Source: Cryoendolithus antarcticus (Eukaryota > Ascomycota > Dothideomycetes > Cladosporiales > Cladosporiaceae). Taken from it: a stretch of 64,000 bases of DNA. The stretch spans positions 558,001 through 622,000 of the forward strand of contig NAJO01000029.1 of the NCBI GenBank assembly GCA_002077065.1. The letters are read 5' to 3'. A model generated the notes under the pieces. That model was not told the origin of the DNA, did no database searches, and saw only the letters and a program-made list of their open reading frames with translations. The position numbers and the translations under genes are program-made. Shown piece after piece: positions 63,719 to 64,000 of this stretch. The stretch's first letter is position 1. The number at the start of each line of letters is the position of its first letter.

Positions 63719-64000
63719 ATGTTCCGCTGGCTCACAGGCAAGGATGACCGGCCACCACTTCTCCTCAAGGTCAGGTCATCGACGACGTTTATCATTCTCA
63801 CGGTCTGCACGGCAATCTTCACGGACATCTTCGCCTACGGCATCATCGTCCCCGTCGTCCCGTTCGCTCTGACCGAGCGAGCTGGCATAGCTCCGCATGA
63901 TGTTCAGTACTGGATCTCGATCTTACTGGCCATATACGGAGCTGCACTCCTAGTCACCGCACCATTTTGCGGATGGCTGGCCGATCGCTCGTCCTCGAGG
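63719..64000 (+). CDS. Major facilitator superfamily transporter, 5' end only (partial)
   Basis: The frame opens at ATG 63719 and is still open at the last base, so 94 residues are visible. After a short cytosolic N-terminus comes helix 1 (TFIILTVCTAIFTDIFAYGIIVPVVPFAL), with the acidic/Pro pattern of DHA-type drug:H+ antiporters. A loop and helix 2 follow (WISILLAIYGAALLVTAPFCG), then the MFS motif A as GWLADRSSSR. It is a plasma-membrane or vacuolar exporter of small molecules; the substrate cannot be told. No intron is seen in this part. Confidence 0.85.
   Translation, partial: MFRWLTGKDDRPPLLLKVRSSTTFIILTVCTAIFTDIFAYGIIVPVVPFALTERAGIAPHDVQYWISILLAIYGAALLVTAPFCGWLADRSSSR

Noticed and set aside
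1..64000. CRISPR arrays, prokaryotic operons, tRNA genes, transposons
   Set aside because: No regularly spaced repeats, no ribosome-binding sites, no tRNA B-box-like sequence in a folding context, and no transposase or reverse-transcriptase motif were recognised by eye; short or degraded elements could be missed.

Overview
The window is nuclear DNA of a filamentous ascomycete, most likely a dothideomycete of the Mycosphaerellales/Capnodiales type (inference). The evidence is short GT-AG introns (about 50-100 nt) with CTGAC/CTAAC-like branch sites, Pezizomycotina-specific families (group III Nik1 histidine kinase, HET-domain protein, GH5 endoglucanase, F-box-like expanded families) and about one gene per 2-3 kb on both strands. 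There are no operons, ribosome binding sites or CRISPR arrays, and I recognised no tRNA or rRNA gene. Exon borders were placed by eye from frame continuity and splice consensus.

Layout. 0-2.5 kb: three tandem relatives of one F-box-like family; the first is cut by the window edge and the other two are decayed. 2.8-13 kb: a Tma23-like G-patch protein with a suspicious in-frame stop, a secreted GH5 endoglucanase, a membrane-hairpin protein with two PPxY motifs, the proteasome chaperone Nas2, a HET-domain protein and, divergent from it, a small membrane protein. 13.9-22.1 kb: the osmosensing kinase Nik1, a bZIP factor and a Pmp3-family membrane protein. 23.3-30.5 kb: a hypothetical protein, a DapA-family aldolase, an RRM-like protein and a Cps1/GT2-type processive glycosyltransferase, followed by a 3.4 kb gene-poor stretch. 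33.9-41.3 kb: ATP synthase subunit g, the Rok1 helicase, a divergent SDR/amidohydrolase pair that looks like the first two steps of L-rhamnose catabolism, and a membrane RING-H2 ligase. 42.3-50 kb: RPB1 (largest Pol II subunit) head-to-head with SWD1 (COMPASS). 50.7-54.8 kb: two decayed kinase-like genes in tandem. 55.3-64 kb: a glycosylated membrane protein, an SP-RING protein, a PPP4R2/Psy4 phosphatase regulator, the tRNA-His guanylyltransferase Thg1 and the start of an MFS transporter.

How the genes relate. Most are unrelated housekeeping genes. The only convincing pathway unit is the rhamnose pair at 37.0-39.4 kb, whose shared promoter contains a nested palindrome (38118-38152). RPB1 and SWD1 both act in transcription and share a 750-bp promoter. 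Decay is concentrated in the lineage-expanded families (F-box-like genes at 0-2.5 kb, kinases at 50.7-54.8 kb). No complete, clearly new multi-gene system was seen. The best candidates for novelty are the rhamnose promoter palindrome, the PPxY membrane-hairpin protein, the interrupted TMA23 gene and the HET/membrane-protein divergent pair.
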